A stretch of DNA of 7,332 bases from NCBI GenBank assembly GCA_020849825.1, contig JADZFP010000595.1:1-7332 (forward strand), in the 5' to 3' direction. This stretch comes from Saprospiraceae bacterium (GTDB lineage Bacteria > Bacteroidota > Bacteroidia > Chitinophagales > Saprospiraceae). Every line of letters starts with the position of its first letter. Position 1 is the first letter of the stretch. A program made the position numbers and the translations under genes. Under the pieces are notes generated by a model. It saw only the letters and a program-made list of their open reading frames with translations, ran no database searches and was not told where the DNA came from. Positions 5,863 to 7,332 of the stretch are shown here, piece after piece.

Positions 5863-7332
5863 TTACCCACGCCGGATTATCACCCACAACGCCAGGAAAG
5901 CCGCTGCGCCAAAGCCCCAGCGGCTTTCTTCTTCCATACCCATATCTCTGATTTTCAGACTAAAAAACGCCAGCCCCACCGCCAGAACGGCCAACGCGAC
6001 ACTCCCGACGGCCCGGGCAATGCGCCGCGCACCGGCTTCAATATCGGGCGTCCGGAAATCCAGTTCGCCCGAGCGCGCTTTGCGCAGGGTGCGCTGGAGT
6101 TCGTCGGGGAGTGCGAGGGTGGTTGTCACGGTATTTTGCAGATAATGCCGCAGGTACCCGACAACTCCGCCTTTGCCTTTGAGAATATAATCCTGCATAA
6201 ATGGCCGGATTACGTCCAGCGGGTTGAACAGCGGGTCGAGCGTGTTGGAAATACCGAGCAGCAGCGTGATTGTCCGGTTGAGCAATACGTACTCTTTCGG
6301 GATTTGAATGGTGCCTGAAATGCCGCGCAGACCTATATCGCTGATGAGGTCGGCCAGGCTGTTGTTGAAGGGATTGACCTGAATGTCGCGAAAATTGAGC
6401 CCTTCGAACTGAATCTCGTTTTGTAAAAAGTTGCGCAGGGCGTTGATCATCTTTTTGGCCATACGCTCCGCTTCGGGGCCTTCGGCGAGCAAACCGATTT
6501 TCCGACAGGCATCAAGCATGGCATCGTTGTCGTTTTTCACGGCGGCTTCGATCAATTGTCCGATTCCCTCCCGCATATTGAGCGGCAGCACGGCAGTGGC
6601 GCCAAAATCGAGCAGGGTCAGGGCGCCGTTTTGGTCCACCAGAATATTGCCCGGATGCGGGTCGGCGTGATAGTAGCCATCCTGCAGGATCATTTTGCAC
6701 CATACGCGCAACAGTTTGGCTGCCAGTTCGCGGCGGTCGAGCCCCCATTCGTCGATCGTCGCCGTATCGGATATTTTTACTCCCTGGCAAAAAGTGGTGG
6801 TCAGCACTTTGCCGGTTGAGTACTCCGGATGTACTACCGGCACGGTGATTCCCTGTTCTGCGGCCAGATTGATCCGAATGCGTTCCATAGCCCTGGCTTC
6901 GTTGGTAAAGTCGCATTCTTCCTCGATCATTTTTCGTATCTGGGAATAGAGGTAGTCCATCCCCTTGATTTCCATAAACCAGGCGATGATCCGGGTGAGT
7001 CGCTGGATGATGTCGAGGTCGACGGTTACCACCGATTCGATACCGTAGTGTTGCACTTTTACCACGACCTGGGTGCCGTCGGGCAAGCGGGCCAGATGTG
7101 CCTGTCCGATAGAGGCCGAAGCGATGGCCACCGGTTCGAATTCGGTGAACAACTCTTCCGGCTCGCGTCCGAATTCCTCCCTGATGCGCAACCGGACCTT
7201 TTCAATGGGCTGCGGTGGCAGGCGATCCTGCAAGGCTTCGAGGGGTTGCTGGAATTTTTCGGGCAAAAAATTGGACATGATGGACAGCAGCTGTCCGACT
7301 TTGATAAACAGCCCCTGAAGATCAAGAATGGC
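5863..7332 (-). CDS. ABC1/AarF/UbiB-family kinase-like protein (N-terminus beyond window)
   Basis: The frame is open to the window edge, giving 489 visible residues before TAA at 5863-5865. The methionine at 7276-7278 is internal: the residues before it, FIKVGQLLS, are the family's diagnostic KxGQ motif (11-14 counted from the edge), so the true start lies outside. Other landmarks are the Ala-rich-type loop AIASASIGQAH (69-79), the nucleotide-binding Lys92 in VVVKVQH, EECDFTNEA (138-146), HADPHPGN (222-229) and DFG (242-244). All catalytic positions expected of an atypical kinase/ATPase are present. The C-terminus has two membrane helices (about 440-460 and 472-487), as in AarF/UbiB-like proteins. 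Relatives act in ubiquinone or other isoprenoid-lipid metabolism through ATP binding. Bacteroidota use menaquinone and have several paralogues, so I give no symbol. It is convergent with the lipoprotein gene. Confidence 0.92.
   Translation of the reverse strand, partial: AILDLQGLFIKVGQLLSIMSNFLPEKFQQPLEALQDRLPPQPIEKVRLRIREEFGREPEELFTEFEPVAIASASIGQAHLARLPDGTQVVVKVQHYGIESVVTVDLDIIQRLTRIIAWFMEIKGMDYLYSQIRKMIEEECDFTNEARAMERIRINLAAEQGITVPVVHPEYSTGKVLTTTFCQGVKISDTATIDEWGLDRRELAAKLLRVWCKMILQDGYYHADPHPGNILVDQNGALTLLDFGATAVLPLNMREGIGQLIEAAVKNDNDAMLDACRKIGLLAEGPEAERMAKKMINALRNFLQNEIQFEGLNFRDIQVNPFNNSLADLISDIGLRGISGTIQIPKEYVLLNRTITLLLGISNTLDPLFNPLDVIRPFMQDYILKGKGGVVGYLRHYLQNTVTTTLALPDELQRTLRKARSGELDFRTPDIEAGARRIARAVGSVALAVLAVGLAFFSLKIRDMGMEEESRWGFGAAAFLALWVIIRRG
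5894..5930 (+). terminator. Terminator-like hairpin for the lipoprotein gene, inside the opposing CDS
   Basis: GAAAGCCGCTG (5896-5906) and CAGCGGCTTTC (5918-5928) form a perfect 11-bp stem around an 11-nt loop, extendable by a G-U and an A-U pair. On the plus strand it runs into a T-rich tail (TTTCTTCTTCC), 38 bp past the lipoprotein stop. On the minus strand no T-run follows, so it points to plus-strand termination. It is also coding sequence for the kinase-like protein (residues WGFGAAAF near the C-terminus). The interrupted T-tract lowers confidence. Confidence 0.6.

Noticed and set aside
7276..7278. Start codon of the kinase-like gene
   Set aside because: The frame continues upstream to the window edge and encodes the family's KxGQ motif just before this methionine, so it is internal.

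Overview
The window looks like a piece of a Bacteroidota chromosome, possibly from the Saprospiria; the class is a guess. Three things point to the phylum: a type IX secretion C-terminal sorting domain on the first protein, an exact Bacteroidota-type -7 box (TACCTTTG) just upstream of the metZ start, and starts with A-rich or no Shine-Dalgarno leaders. I recognise no tRNA, rRNA, CRISPR array, transposase or phage gene.

Layout. Positions 1-694 (minus) hold most of a secreted, cysteine-rich, T9SS-sorted protein, cut by the window edge. A strong intrinsic terminator (714-765) separates it from a secreted TPR-repeat protein (789-2951, minus). Upstream of that lies a PLP-dependent trans-sulfuration enzyme, most likely O-succinylhomoserine sulfhydrylase MetZ (3009-4193, minus). 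A divergent region (4194-4460) leads to a small DUF1761-type membrane protein (4461-4889, plus). Then come about 250 bp of repeats, a small lipoprotein of unknown function (5295-5855, plus) and, convergent to it with a 7-bp gap, an ABC1/AarF/UbiB-type kinase-like protein (5863-7332, minus) whose start is outside the window.

The most unusual part is 4265-5141. Two copies of a roughly 100-bp palindromic element lie on either side of the DUF1761 gene in opposite orientation. Each has inverted terminal arms that contain a GCCGC-GAT-GCGGC mini-hairpin. The right arm of the second copy has been expanded, together with a 23-bp spacer, into three identical 49-bp tandem units plus a decayed fourth arm. 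This resembles a REP/BIME- or MITE-like non-autonomous repeat family. No mobilising enzyme is in view, and I cannot test whether the family occurs elsewhere in the genome.

The genes do not form an evident pathway. MetZ is methionine biosynthesis, the ABC1 protein belongs to the quinone/lipid-linked atypical kinases, and the TPR, T9SS and lipoprotein products are envelope or exported proteins. Two transcription ends stand out. The terminator after the TPR gene leaves only about 20 bp before the next start codon. The terminator-like hairpin for the lipoprotein gene lies inside the 3' coding end of the opposing kinase-like gene.
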